Source of the DNA: Gemmatimonadota bacterium
GTDB lineage: Bacteria; Gemmatimonadota; Gemmatimonadetes; Longimicrobiales; Gaopeijiaceae
Direction of reading: 5' to 3'
DNA: 64,000 bases
Assembly (NCBI GenBank): GCA_022823145.1
Contig: JAJDXS010000003.1
Span: forward strand, 1 to 64,000
Shown here: piece by piece, positions 25,936 to 34,528 of the stretch
How positions within the stretch are numbered: position 1 is the first letter of the stretch
Layout of the letters: each line of letters opens with the position of its first letter
Notes under the pieces: generated by a model
Told to the model about the DNA's origin: nothing
The model's input: the letters and a program-made list of their open reading frames with translations, nothing else
The model's database searches: none
Program-made: the position numbers and the translations under genes

Positions 25936-28900
25936 TCATTCTCTACGAAGCAGGCGCTCGATCTCATACACCCGTCCCGCCTGGATGACGGTCCGGACCT
26001 CGCGCACGGCACGGATGTCGGACAGCGGATCGCCTCCGATGACCACCAGGTCGGCGAGCGCCCCCGGCTCGACCACCCCCAGCAATCCCGCGTAGCCCAG
26101 CGCCTCGGCCGAAACCGATGTCGCGGCCCGCAGCACATCGACGGTGCGCATTCCGCCGTAGCGCACCATGGCCTCCATTTCGGCCTGAAGGCTCAGGCCC
26201 GGCGGGTTGATGGGCGCGTCGGTGCCGACCACGACGCGCCCGCCCGCGGCCAGCACGCGGCGCGGCAGCGAAGCCATGTCCTCGACGAGCCGCCGGGCCA
26301 CCACCGGGTCGGCAGGCGCCCGGGCCGAAACCGGTGCCCAGGAAAAGAACGTCTCGACGCGGGGGTCGTCGAACAGCGACGGATCCTCCGTGGTCAGAAG
26401 GCCGTAGGCCCCATAGATCCCGATGGTCGGGGTAATCGTCATCCCGGACGCCGCCAGCAGGTCCACCACGTCGCCGTAGCTGCGCGACAGCTCCGAAACC
26501 TTGGTCGAGTAGCCGCGCCGGCTCGTGCCGCGGACGTGTTCCACCCCGTCCGCGCCGAATGCGACCGCCGGGTACAGTTCGTGCGAGGTCACCGGGAGGC
26601 CCAGCGCGTGTGCTTCCGCGACGACGCGCTTCTGCACCGGGTCGGAGAGCCGCACATATGTCTTGACCAGATCGTAGCCGAGGTCGCGCGCCTGGGCCAT
26701 CTCCAGCTCCACCTGGGCCGACCCCCCAAGGGCGGGTGCGCCGGGATAGTAGATGCGGCTGCCGTCGATGGTGCCGCCGGTACCGAACCAGCGGGGCGCA
26801 ATCCGCTTGCCGGACTCTCCCGCCTCCCGCGCCTCGGCGATCTCGTACGGATCGCAGGCCGGGCACCGGACCGAGGTCGCACCGTAGGCGAGCCAGATCC
26901 GGCCGGACTGCTCTCCTCCGGACAGGCCGCCATGCGCGTGCATCTCGATGAGTCCGGGTATCACGACTCCCCCGGTGGCATCGACCACGCGGTCGGCCGT
27001 GCGTGAGGGGTCCCGCGGCGCGACTTCCGCGATCCTTCCTCGCTCCAGCACGATATCGACATCGCGGCGAAGGTCGTCGGCTCGTCCGTCCCACACCGCC
27101 CCGGCGCGGATCAGCACCGACCCGGGGGATTCGGTGCGCCGCCAGTCAAGTTCCAGTGGGATCTCGTCGATCCGACCGTCCATGATGTCGACCCGGCGGA
27201 GCCGGGCACCGGAAAGGTGGACGACCGAGCGGGAGTCGCCCGTCCAGGCTGGATCGGCGGCGGAGTCATTGGTGAGCCGGCGGGCCACAGGTGCGGCCGG
27301 GTCGCCGTCGGCTTCGGTCGCGACGAGCCACAGCACGCCGTCGGACACGTACGTCATCCAGCGGCCGTCGGGCGAGCGAACCGGGCCGTCCGTGCCCCTG
27401 GTGCCCACGGAGAGCGCCGGGAGGTCCAGGAAGCGCTCGCCGGCCTGCTGCTGCCACACAGCGCCCCACCCCGACGCTGCCGGAAGCAGTGGAGCCGCGG
27501 GCAGGACGAGCGCGCGGTTGACTCCTTCGCGAAACCGCTCCGAGTACCGCCAGTGGGCGGACACGACAACCGACCGGCCGTCCGGCGACCACGAGGGACG
27601 GCCCGCGCCGTTGAGTCCGGCCCGGACCACGCGCACCGAACCCGTGGCCAGATCCAGCACGTTGACACCGACCTGGTAGCCAGACCCCGTGAAGGCGATC
27701 CGCGTCCCGTCCGGGGACCATGAGGCCATGGTCACGCCCGCTCCTTCGGTCACGCGCTCGATACGACGGTCCTCGGCGTGCCGGATGTAGAGGTCGAGGG
27801 TGCCGTCGCGGTCCGACGAGAAGGCGAGGCGGGAGCCGTCGGGGGACCACGCGGGATCGGTCTCGATCCAGCGGTCGTCAGTGATTCGTTCGGTCGCGCC
27901 GCCGATGGTGTGGATCCAGAGATCGCCGAGCGCGGAAAACGCGATCTGGCGCCCGTCGGGGGAGGCGGAGGGGGACACGAGTCCGCGTACCGGGAACGGC
28001 CCCGGCGCCGTCAGATCGCGGGGACGGCGTGTGTACGGCTCCCGGTCGAGGGTGACGGTGGCCGTAAACGGAATGTCCCGCGCCTGGCCGCCGTCCGGGG
28101 CGCGGTGGCGAATGCGACCGTCGCCGGTGTAGAAGAAGCCTTCCGTAGTGGACGCGGCGCGGAACGGGAAGACGTCCTCGTCCTCGCCGGTCAGCATCCT
28201 GCCGGTCCCGCCATCCACGCTGACCCCCAACAGCATCGAGCGTCCCGCGTCGATGGCATTGTAGATCAGGGTCCCTCCGTCGTCGCTCCACGCGGGCGCG
28301 TTCACCTGCGCGCCATTGGCGTTGGCGACGCGGCGGCGCGGGGCGTCGGCATTCTCGCCGTCCACCACCCAGATGCCAGCGGCTCCGGCTTCGCCCTCCG
28401 CGCCGTAGGCAATCCCGGCGCCGGTGGGGGAGAAGGCGGGACCGTATTCGCTGCCTTCCCCGTTCGTCAGCCGCTCCACCAACCCGTCGGCAACCCCGAG
28501 CGTCCAGACGTCGTAGCTGCCCCCCCGATCCGAACTGAAGGCGATCCGCTCGCCGTCCGGGGACCAGTGCGGCTCGCGGTGATCGAACGGTCCGCGGGTG
28601 TGCTGGCGCAGCCCGGAGCCGTCCGTGGTGACGCTCCATATGTGGTAGTTCCCGTCCCAGTAGGCCTGGAAGGCGATTCGCGTGCCGTCGGGCGACCAGG
28701 TCGGCTGCCGCGCGTCGCCCAGCGGATCGGTCAGGGCGCGGGCCGTGCCGCCTTCGGCCGGGACTACCCAGATGCGGCCCAGGAGGTCGACGGCGAGGGT
28801 GCGGCCGTCGGGTGAGAGCGCAACGGCGATATTGGTGCCTTCGGAGATTGTGACTTCGGTGCGCGGCGACTGGGCGCGGGCCTCCGCCGGCATGAAAAGG

Positions 28901-28956
28901 GCGAGCGCCAGCGCGCCGATGCCCGCCTTGCCGCACACTCCCGCTTTCGGCGTCAC
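25936..28956 (-). CDS. TolB-propeller / amidohydrolase fusion protein
   Basis: The GTG at 28956 overlaps the stop of the upstream hydrolase gene and gives a signal peptide (GIGALALALFMPAEARAQ). The 1006-residue exported protein has two parts. Residues 30 to about 600 carry PD40/TolB-like repeats with the repeated phrase WSPDGTRIAF. About 640-1000 is a metal-dependent amidohydrolase of the imidazolonepropionase/prolidase type: GVVIPGLIEMHAHGGLSGG (metal His-x-His), LVKTYVRLSD, VEHVRGTS, VVVGTDAPINPPGLSL (metal Asp), and LADLVVIGGDPLSDI at the end. It probably hydrolyses a cyclic amide or peptide in the periplasm; the substrate is unknown. Confidence 0.9.
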   Translation of the reverse strand: MTPKAGVCGKAGIGALALALFMPAEARAQSPRTEVTISEGTNIAVALSPDGRTLAVDLLGRIWVVPAEGGTARALTDPLGDARQPTWSPDGTRIAFQAYWDGNYHIWSVTTDGSGLRQHTRGPFDHREPHWSPDGERIAFSSDRGGSYDVWTLGVADGLVERLTNGEGSEYGPAFSPTGAGIAYGAEGEAGAAGIWVVDGENADAPRRRVANANGAQVNAPAWSDDGGTLIYNAIDAGRSMLLGVSVDGGTGRMLTGEDEDVFPFRAASTTEGFFYTGDGRIRHRAPDGGQARDIPFTATVTLDREPYTRRPRDLTAPGPFPVRGLVSPSASPDGRQIAFSALGDLWIHTIGGATERITDDRWIETDPAWSPDGSRLAFSSDRDGTLDLYIRHAEDRRIERVTEGAGVTMASWSPDGTRIAFTGSGYQVGVNVLDLATGSVRVVRAGLNGAGRPSWSPDGRSVVVSAHWRYSERFREGVNRALVLPAAPLLPAASGWGAVWQQQAGERFLDLPALSVGTRGTDGPVRSPDGRWMTYVSDGVLWLVATEADGDPAAPVARRLTNDSAADPAWTGDSRSVVHLSGARLRRVDIMDGRIDEIPLELDWRRTESPGSVLIRAGAVWDGRADDLRRDVDIVLERGRIAEVAPRDPSRTADRVVDATGGVVIPGLIEMHAHGGLSGGEQSGRIWLAYGATSVRCPACDPYEIAEAREAGESGKRIAPRWFGTGGTIDGSRIYYPGAPALGGSAQVELEMAQARDLGYDLVKTYVRLSDPVQKRVVAEAHALGLPVTSHELYPAVAFGADGVEHVRGTSRRGYSTKVSELSRSYGDVVDLLAASGMTITPTIGIYGAYGLLTTEDPSLFDDPRVETFFSWAPVSARAPADPVVARRLVEDMASLPRRVLAAGGRVVVGTDAPINPPGLSLQAEMEAMVRYGGMRTVDVLRAATSVSAEALGYAGLLGVVEPGALADLVVIGGDPLSDIRAVREVRTVIQAGRVYEIERLLRRE

Positions 28957-29681
28957 GCGCCCGCCCGCCCCCGGATCCACTCCACCAGCGCGTCCTGCGG
29001 CACGATCAGCACGTGCCCCTGCCCGGCGACGATCTCCAGGGTCACCCTCGCGCCCGCCTCCTCGAGGCGCCGGGCGGTCGCCTCCGACCCGCCCACCCAG
29101 GCGCCGTCGTCCTCGCCGACCATCAGCCATACCGGCACGTCGGCCAGCGACGCGAGCGAGTCGTCGCCCGTATAGCGCCCCGGCATGGCGATGATTCCAC
29201 CCACGCGGTCCGGCATCGTGAGCGCCGCGTGAAAGACGCCGATGCCGCCCGCCGACGCGCCCGTCAGCACGATGTCGCGCGCGGCACCCGCGAGATTGGT
29301 GTCGATCCAGTCCAGCACCGCGGACGTTATGTACTGGCCACCGTCCGACATGCCGGGGCCGTACACTTCCACCCCGACGATCGCATACCCCGCAGCCGGC
29401 GCCGCTTCGTCCCAGTACGAATCCATGAGCCCGAGCAGCAGATCCGAGTCGCCCCTCCCCCACGGGAACGCCACCACCACCCCCCTGGCCGCCACCGGCG
29501 GGCGAATGACCGCGATGTTGACCGGCTCCTCGAGTGCCGTCGTGAGCGTCACCCACTCCAGCGTCACGGGCGCCGCCGGATCGGTGGGACCGTCGGAGCC
29601 GCAGGCAAGCAGCAGCGCCGGGAACGACGCCAGTGCCACGGCGCTCCGCAGCCGTCCCGCTTCAACCAGGCGTCCGGCCAT
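28953..29681 (-). CDS. Alpha/beta-hydrolase-fold lipoprotein
   Basis: This 242-residue protein has a signal with lipobox (ASFPALLLACGSDGP). It shows the alpha/beta-hydrolase nucleophile elbow in DIVLTGASAGGIGVFHAA (G-A-S-A-G), a likely acid in VWLMVGEDDGAW and a final His in VAGQGHVLIVP. It resembles esterase/phospholipase-type or dienelactone-like hydrolases. It is the middle gene of a minus-strand operon: six bases separate it from the choice-of-anchor B gene, and its stop overlaps the amidohydrolase start. Substrate unknown. Confidence 0.8.
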   Translation of the reverse strand: MAGRLVEAGRLRSAVALASFPALLLACGSDGPTDPAAPVTLEWVTLTTALEEPVNIAVIRPPVAARGVVVAFPWGRGDSDLLLGLMDSYWDEAAPAAGYAIVGVEVYGPGMSDGGQYITSAVLDWIDTNLAGAARDIVLTGASAGGIGVFHAALTMPDRVGGIIAMPGRYTGDDSLASLADVPVWLMVGEDDGAWVGGSEATARRLEEAGARVTLEIVAGQGHVLIVPQDALVEWIRGRAGA

Positions 29682-29687
29682 CTTCCG

Positions 29688-32087
29688 CTACGGAATCAGG
29701 TTCCGCCTGCCCGTATTCCTCACGATGAACAGTCCGTCGCCCGTGCTGGTCATGACCACAACCCCGCTCTCGAAGTACGGGTAGTTGCTCCACGAGGCGC
29801 CACCGTACGGCGAGTTGTCGAAGTAGGCGATCTCGACGGGCTCGGTGCGGTTGGTGATGTCGAGTATCCTCAGGCCCGCGCCGTAGTTCGACTGGTACAT
29901 GAGGTTGTCGCGGATGTAGAGGTTGTGATCGGTGTCGGGCGTCTCGGCGATGTACTCGGCCGCGAGGATCGGCTCGTCGAGGTCCTCGACGTCCCAGATC
30001 AGCGTGCGGGTGCCCTCGACCAGTCCCTGCGGCTCGTCGCCCTCGTCGTTCATGTAGAAGAAGCGATGATCCTCGGTCAGCCATCCCTGGTGCGCGTAGG
30101 CGACCGCGGGGTAGCTCGCCATGGAAACCATGACGGGATTGTCCTTGTCGGTCACGTCGCTGATGCTGAGCGCCGTCTCGTTGGAGCCAAGGCAGATTTC
30201 GCGGCCTTGGTATTCCTCGTCGGGCCCGTCGTAGATCACGCACTGCGCGTCGTGGGAGTAGCCGGTGCCGCGCCGTCCCGTCTGGCCGTCGAAGAAGCAC
30301 CCGGCGAAGGTGGGCTCCGAAGGCTCGCTCAGGTCCAGCATGTGCAGGCCGCCGCCGCAGGTCTCGCCGCCGCCGCTGCTGCCCACCACGTACGCGAATC
30401 CGGTTCCCTCGTTGATCACGATGTTGTGGGCGCTGGCGATGCCGTCGTAGAGAAAGTCGGGCTCGAAGGTCACGGGCTCGCCGCGCACCTCGCGCAGGCG
30501 CCGCAGGTCGAATACCTGCACACCGTGCTGGCCGGCGCCGTCCGCCACGATGTAGGTATGGTCGTCGTGCACCTTCATGTCGCGCCACACGCTGCCGAAC
30601 GAACCGGGCGTCTTGGGCAGATCGCCCAGCATGACCGGGTTGTACGGGTCGGTGAGGTCGACGAAGGCGGTTCCGTCGGTGCGCCCGACGATGGCAATCT
30701 CGCGCCCGGTCTCGGGGTCGGTCCAGCCCCAGATGTCGTTGAGGCGGGCGCCCCGTCCGCCGGCCATCTCCTTGATCGGCAGGAACGAGATGATGTTGAC
30801 GTTGTCGCACTCGTAGCCGCGGGCGTCGCCCTCGACGCAGGGGATCTCGTCCTCCAGCCCGACGATGGCCGGCAGGCCGCGATGGTCGCCGATCACCAGC
30901 TCTCCGCCGGCCCACATCCCTCCGGACCCGCGCGCCATGATGACCGCCCCGCCGGCCCGGCTGTCGATGCCGCCGGCGCCGACCACCGCGATGTCACCGG
31001 CGATGGCCACCGAGCTGCCGAACGAGGCGTTCTCGGCCAGGTCGTCCCGCGCGGACAGGGTCACCCCGCCCCAGCTCTCTCCGTCGCGGTCGAAGCGGTA
31101 TACCGCGCCCTGCCGGGTGTTCGCCCCGGGAGCGCCGACCCACAGCTGGCCGCCGTCGAAGCCGAGCGCCGATCCGAACTGGTCGCGGCCCGAGCTGTAG
31201 AACGGCCGCAGCACGCCGTCCGGCGCCCACGCGCCCGTTTCCGCGTCGAGGGCGAACGTGACCACGGCCCCGGCGCCGCCCGCGGCGCCGGGCGCGCCCA
31301 CCAGGCCGACCGACCCCCGCACCGCCAGCGCGGCTCCGAAGCCGTTTCGTTCGCCGAGATCCGTACCGGGCTCGAGCCGTGCAACAGGGCCCGCCATCCC
31401 GGACATGGCGTTCACCGTGAATCCGTAGACCTCGGTCGGCGCGTCGCGGCTCGCCGCGGTGGTGACCATCGCGGCGCCGCCAGCGAACGTCAGTCCCGTC
31501 CCGAATCCCTGTCCGGCGCCCTCCATGGTCATCACCTCGGCCGTTCGCGCCCAGTCGGCACCGTCACCGGTGAACACGTAGACCGCGCCCGCGCCCTCAT
31601 TCGCTCCGGCCGCAGCGACGAGGACCACACCCCCGTCGATCGCCACCGCCGACCCGAAGCGGGCGTCGTCGCCGAGCCCGTCCGGCGCCAGCCGCGCGAC
31701 CTCCGACCACTCGCCGCCCTGGTCTCGGCGGTAGATGATCGCCGCCCCGCGCCCCCCATCCCACGCCGGGGCGCCGATGACGGCCACCGAGCCGTCCGCG
31801 TCCAGCGAGCGGCCGAAGCCGTCGGGCGGCGCGTCGATGGCCGAGACGGACAGCCTGCCCGCCTCGCTCCAGCCGCCGCCCGAGCGGGCGTACACGTACA
31901 CGATGCCGGGAAGAGTCTGGTTGCCGGGCTCGCCGACGAGCACCTGACCGTCCGCAACGGCGGCCACGCCCCCGAACTGCTGGGCCGCGGCGGGGGAAGC
32001 GGCCATGAAGGCGGACGTGAGGGCAGCGGCGAGTGCGAGGCACAGTGCCGATACGGCGGGAAGTCGGTAATGGCAGGACAGAGTCAT
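29688..32087 (-). CDS. Choice-of-anchor B family protein with FG-GAP-like N-terminus
   Basis: I chose the ATG at 32087, giving 799 residues and a clear signal peptide (LCLALAAALTSAFMAASPAAAQ). Residues 30 to about 420 hold seven or so integrin-type repeats of the form FGSAVAIDGGVVLVAAAG and GAVYVFTGDG. About 440-799 matches the choice-of-anchor B family: WGWTDPETGREIAIVGRTDG, DGIASAHNIVINEGTGF, YSHDAQCVIYDGPDEEYQG, GYLTEDH-like HQGWLTEDHRFFYMNDE, DTDHNLYIRDNLMYQSNYGA and LRILDITNRTEP. It is probably secreted or surface-held. It starts the operon with the hydrolase and amidohydrolase genes. Confidence 0.85.
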   Translation of the reverse strand: MTLSCHYRLPAVSALCLALAAALTSAFMAASPAAAQQFGGVAAVADGQVLVGEPGNQTLPGIVYVYARSGGGWSEAGRLSVSAIDAPPDGFGRSLDADGSVAVIGAPAWDGGRGAAIIYRRDQGGEWSEVARLAPDGLGDDARFGSAVAIDGGVVLVAAAGANEGAGAVYVFTGDGADWARTAEVMTMEGAGQGFGTGLTFAGGAAMVTTAASRDAPTEVYGFTVNAMSGMAGPVARLEPGTDLGERNGFGAALAVRGSVGLVGAPGAAGGAGAVVTFALDAETGAWAPDGVLRPFYSSGRDQFGSALGFDGGQLWVGAPGANTRQGAVYRFDRDGESWGGVTLSARDDLAENASFGSSVAIAGDIAVVGAGGIDSRAGGAVIMARGSGGMWAGGELVIGDHRGLPAIVGLEDEIPCVEGDARGYECDNVNIISFLPIKEMAGGRGARLNDIWGWTDPETGREIAIVGRTDGTAFVDLTDPYNPVMLGDLPKTPGSFGSVWRDMKVHDDHTYIVADGAGQHGVQVFDLRRLREVRGEPVTFEPDFLYDGIASAHNIVINEGTGFAYVVGSSGGGETCGGGLHMLDLSEPSEPTFAGCFFDGQTGRRGTGYSHDAQCVIYDGPDEEYQGREICLGSNETALSISDVTDKDNPVMVSMASYPAVAYAHQGWLTEDHRFFYMNDEGDEPQGLVEGTRTLIWDVEDLDEPILAAEYIAETPDTDHNLYIRDNLMYQSNYGAGLRILDITNRTEPVEIAYFDNSPYGGASWSNYPYFESGVVVMTSTGDGLFIVRNTGRRNLIP

Positions 32088-32209
32088 GACTTTGTGAATC
32101 CTTTCACATGGCTCGCGTCTGCGAGCGCCGGCAGGGGACGCATGCTGACTGGTAGTATGGTGCGGATTCCAGCGTGCGAACAGGTCAGTGAAAGGAAGCG
32201 TCTCGGCGG

Positions 32210-33409
32210 CTACCCTAGCACGCGCTCCAGATCCTCGCACAGGTCGTCCGGATCCTCCAGCCCCACGGACATCCGGAAGATCCCGTCGCCGGCGTATGCC
32301 CGGTAGCTCTCCAGCTGCGCGCCCCCGAGCCGGAACGAGGTCTCCATCAGCGACGGAGTGTCCATCCAGAAGACCAGGCTGCGGTGATGCCCGAGCGAGA
32401 CCGCGTAGTGGATCACCCGCAGTTCCTCAGCCATCCTCTCCGCGAGATACGGTCCGTCGTCGGCCTGGAAGGTGAGCATGCCGGAGAAGTTGTCCATCTG
32501 GCGCCGCGCCAGCCCGTGCTGCGGGTGCGACGGCAGCCCGGGGTAGATCACCCCCGTCACCCGTGGATGGTCCTCCAGGAAGCGCGCCACCGCCAGCGCG
32601 TTCTCCTCGTGGGCCTTCATCCGGATCGGCAGGGTGGCCGCGCCGCGCATGATGAGCCAGGCGTTGAAGGGCGACAGGACGCCGCCGTAGTGGATCCCGG
32701 CCTCGAGCCGCAGGGCGCCGATGTCCCGCCTCGTGCCAAGCACCGCTCCGCCCACGGCGTCTCCGTGTCCGCCGATGTACTTGGTGAGGGAGTGCATGAC
32801 GTAATCGGCCCCCAGTTCGAGCGGACGGGTGGCCACCGGCGTGGCGAAGGTGGAGTCGACCGCCACGCGGATCCGGGGACGTGCGGAGGCGATGGCCGCC
32901 ACCTCGCTCAGGTCCGTGAGGCGCACGATCGGGTTGGCAGGCGTCTCGAGCCAGATCAGCCGGGTTTCGGGCCGGACCGCGGCCTCCAGGTTGCGCGGAT
33001 CGGAAGTGTCGACAAAGGTGGTGCCGATGCCCATCCGCGGCAGGGTGTCGCGCCCCAGCTCCGCCACCCCGGCGTAGTTGGTGTCGGACATGACGACGTG
33101 GTCGCCGCTCGCCAGCAGCGAGAATAGCAACCCCGTCGCGGCGGCCATGCCCGAACCGAAGCAGAGACAGGCCTCGGCGCCTTCGAGCGCGCACAGCTTC
33201 GCCTCGAGCTGCGCCACGGTCGGGTTCGACCAGCGTGTGTAGAGGAAGCCCGACTCCTCGTCGAGGTCGTGCGCCGAGAAGCCGGCGGCGTCGCGGGTCA
33301 CGAAGGTCGATGACATGACCAGGTTGGGCGCGGAGGCCCCGGTGGCCGGGTCGGGGGACTCGCCCGCGTGGACGGCGGCGGTGCGGAGGCGGGTGGTGGG
33401 TGGCTTCAA
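32210..33409 (-). CDS. Cys/Met-metabolism PLP-dependent enzyme (cystathionine gamma-lyase/synthase type)
   Basis: This 399-residue member of the trans-sulfuration PLP family shows RTAAVHAGESPD at the start, YTRWSNPTVAQLEAKLCALE, CFGSGMAAATGLL, WLETPANPIVRLTDL, VAVDSTFATPVATRPLELGA and the PLP lysine in YVMHSLTKYIGGHGDAVGG. The C-terminal domain is complete (MSVGLEDPDDLCEDLERVL). It could be cystathionine gamma-synthase, gamma-lyase or methionine gamma-lyase; sequence alone does not decide. The frame extends far upstream, but only antisense to acdS. I take the TTG at 33409 as start, with moderate confidence. It is divergent from the ACC deaminase gene. Confidence 0.85.
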   Translation of the reverse strand: MKPPTTRLRTAAVHAGESPDPATGASAPNLVMSSTFVTRDAAGFSAHDLDEESGFLYTRWSNPTVAQLEAKLCALEGAEACLCFGSGMAAATGLLFSLLASGDHVVMSDTNYAGVAELGRDTLPRMGIGTTFVDTSDPRNLEAAVRPETRLIWLETPANPIVRLTDLSEVAAIASARPRIRVAVDSTFATPVATRPLELGADYVMHSLTKYIGGHGDAVGGAVLGTRRDIGALRLEAGIHYGGVLSPFNAWLIMRGAATLPIRMKAHEENALAVARFLEDHPRVTGVIYPGLPSHPQHGLARRQMDNFSGMLTFQADDGPYLAERMAEELRVIHYAVSLGHHRSLVFWMDTPSLMETSFRLGGAQLESYRAYAGDGIFRMSVGLEDPDDLCEDLERVLG

Positions 33410-33514
33410 CGCAAGGACTCTCGTGTTGGGGGGACGACACGTCGAGGAGAGAATGATAAGGTTACCGGTTGACACACGCGCCACCGCCCTCCGGGAACCA
33501 AGGATGAAACGCCC

Positions 33515-34528
33515 GTGCTGGAGAGATTCGAACGGTATCCGCTGACCTTCGGCCCGTCGCCACTCGAAAAGCTGGACCGCCTGTCCGCACGCCTCGGGGG
33601 ATCGGTGGAGATCTGGGCCAAGCGCGAGGACTGCAACTCGGGCCTGGCGTTCGGCGGCAACAAGATCCGCAAGCTCGAATACATCGTGCCCGACGCACTG
33701 GCCCGGAACGCCGACACCCTGGTGACCATCGGGGGCGTCCAGTCGAACCATACACGCCAGGTGGCGGCGGTGGCTGCCCGGCTCGGCATGAAGTGCCGGC
33801 TGGTCCAGGAGAGCTGGGTGCCGTTCGAGGACGCGGTCTACGACCGGGTCGGCAACATCCTGCTCAGCCGGATCATGGGCGCCGAGGTCGAGCTGGTTGA
33901 CGAAGGCTTCGACATCGGTATCCGCGAGAGCTGGGAGCGGGCGATCGAGGACGTGAAGGCGAGGGGCGGACGGCCCTACCCCATCCCGGCCGGTGCCTCG
34001 GTCCACAGGTACGGCGGTCTCGGCTTCGTCGGCTTCGCCGAGGAGGTCCGCGCCCAGGAGGCCGAGCTTGGCTTCCGGTTCGACTACATCGTCGCCTGCA
34101 CGGTAACCGGCTCGACCCAGGCCGGCATGCTCGTGGGGTTCGCCCGGGACGGACGCGCCGACCGGGTCGTCGGGATCGACGCCTCGTTCACGCTGGAACA
34201 GACGCGCGCCCAGGTCATGGGCATCGCTCGCAACACGGCGGAACTGGTGGAACTCGGTCGTGAAATCACCGACGACGACCTGGTCCTGCTCGGAGACTAC
34301 GCCCACCCGGCCTACGGAGTCCCCTCGACGGCCACCAACGATGCGATGCGCCTTGCGGCACGCACCGAAGGCATGATGACCGACCCCGTCTATGAGGGGA
34401 AATCCATGCAGGGAATGATCGACCTGGTGCGCAAGGGATACTTCCCGCCCGGCTCGCGAATCCTGTATGCGCACCTCGGCGGAGTCCCCGCGATCAACGC
34501 CTACAGCTACATCTACCGGAACGGATGA
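33515..34528 (+). CDS. acdS: 1-aminocyclopropane-1-carboxylate deaminase
   Basis: This PLP enzyme of 337 residues would open ACC to 2-oxobutyrate and ammonia. The PLP lysine is in [11 protein letters not shown] and the catalytic Ser in VQSNHTRQ. The two positions that separate true deaminases from D-cysteine desulfhydrases both favour the deaminase: Glu in [11 protein letters not shown] and Leu in [13 protein letters not shown]. Its length is typical. GTG start at 33515, with AAGGA upstream. Its stop overlaps the next gene's start. The adjacent divergent trans-sulfuration enzyme also handles sulfur/C4 amino acids, but a shared pathway is only inferred. Confidence 0.9.
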   Translation: MLERFERYPLTFGPSPLEKLDRLSARLGGSVEIWAKREDCNSGLAFGGNKIRKLEYIVPDALARNADTLVTIGGVQSNHTRQVAAVAARLGMKCRLVQESWVPFEDAVYDRVGNILLSRIMGAEVELVDEGFDIGIRESWERAIEDVKARGGRPYPIPAGASVHRYGGLGFVGFAEEVRAQEAELGFRFDYIVACTVTGSTQAGMLVGFARDGRADRVVGIDASFTLEQTRAQVMGIARNTAELVELGREITDDDLVLLGDYAHPAYGVPSTATNDAMRLAARTEGMMTDPVYEGKSMQGMIDLVRKGYFPPGSRILYAHLGGVPAINAYSYIYRNG

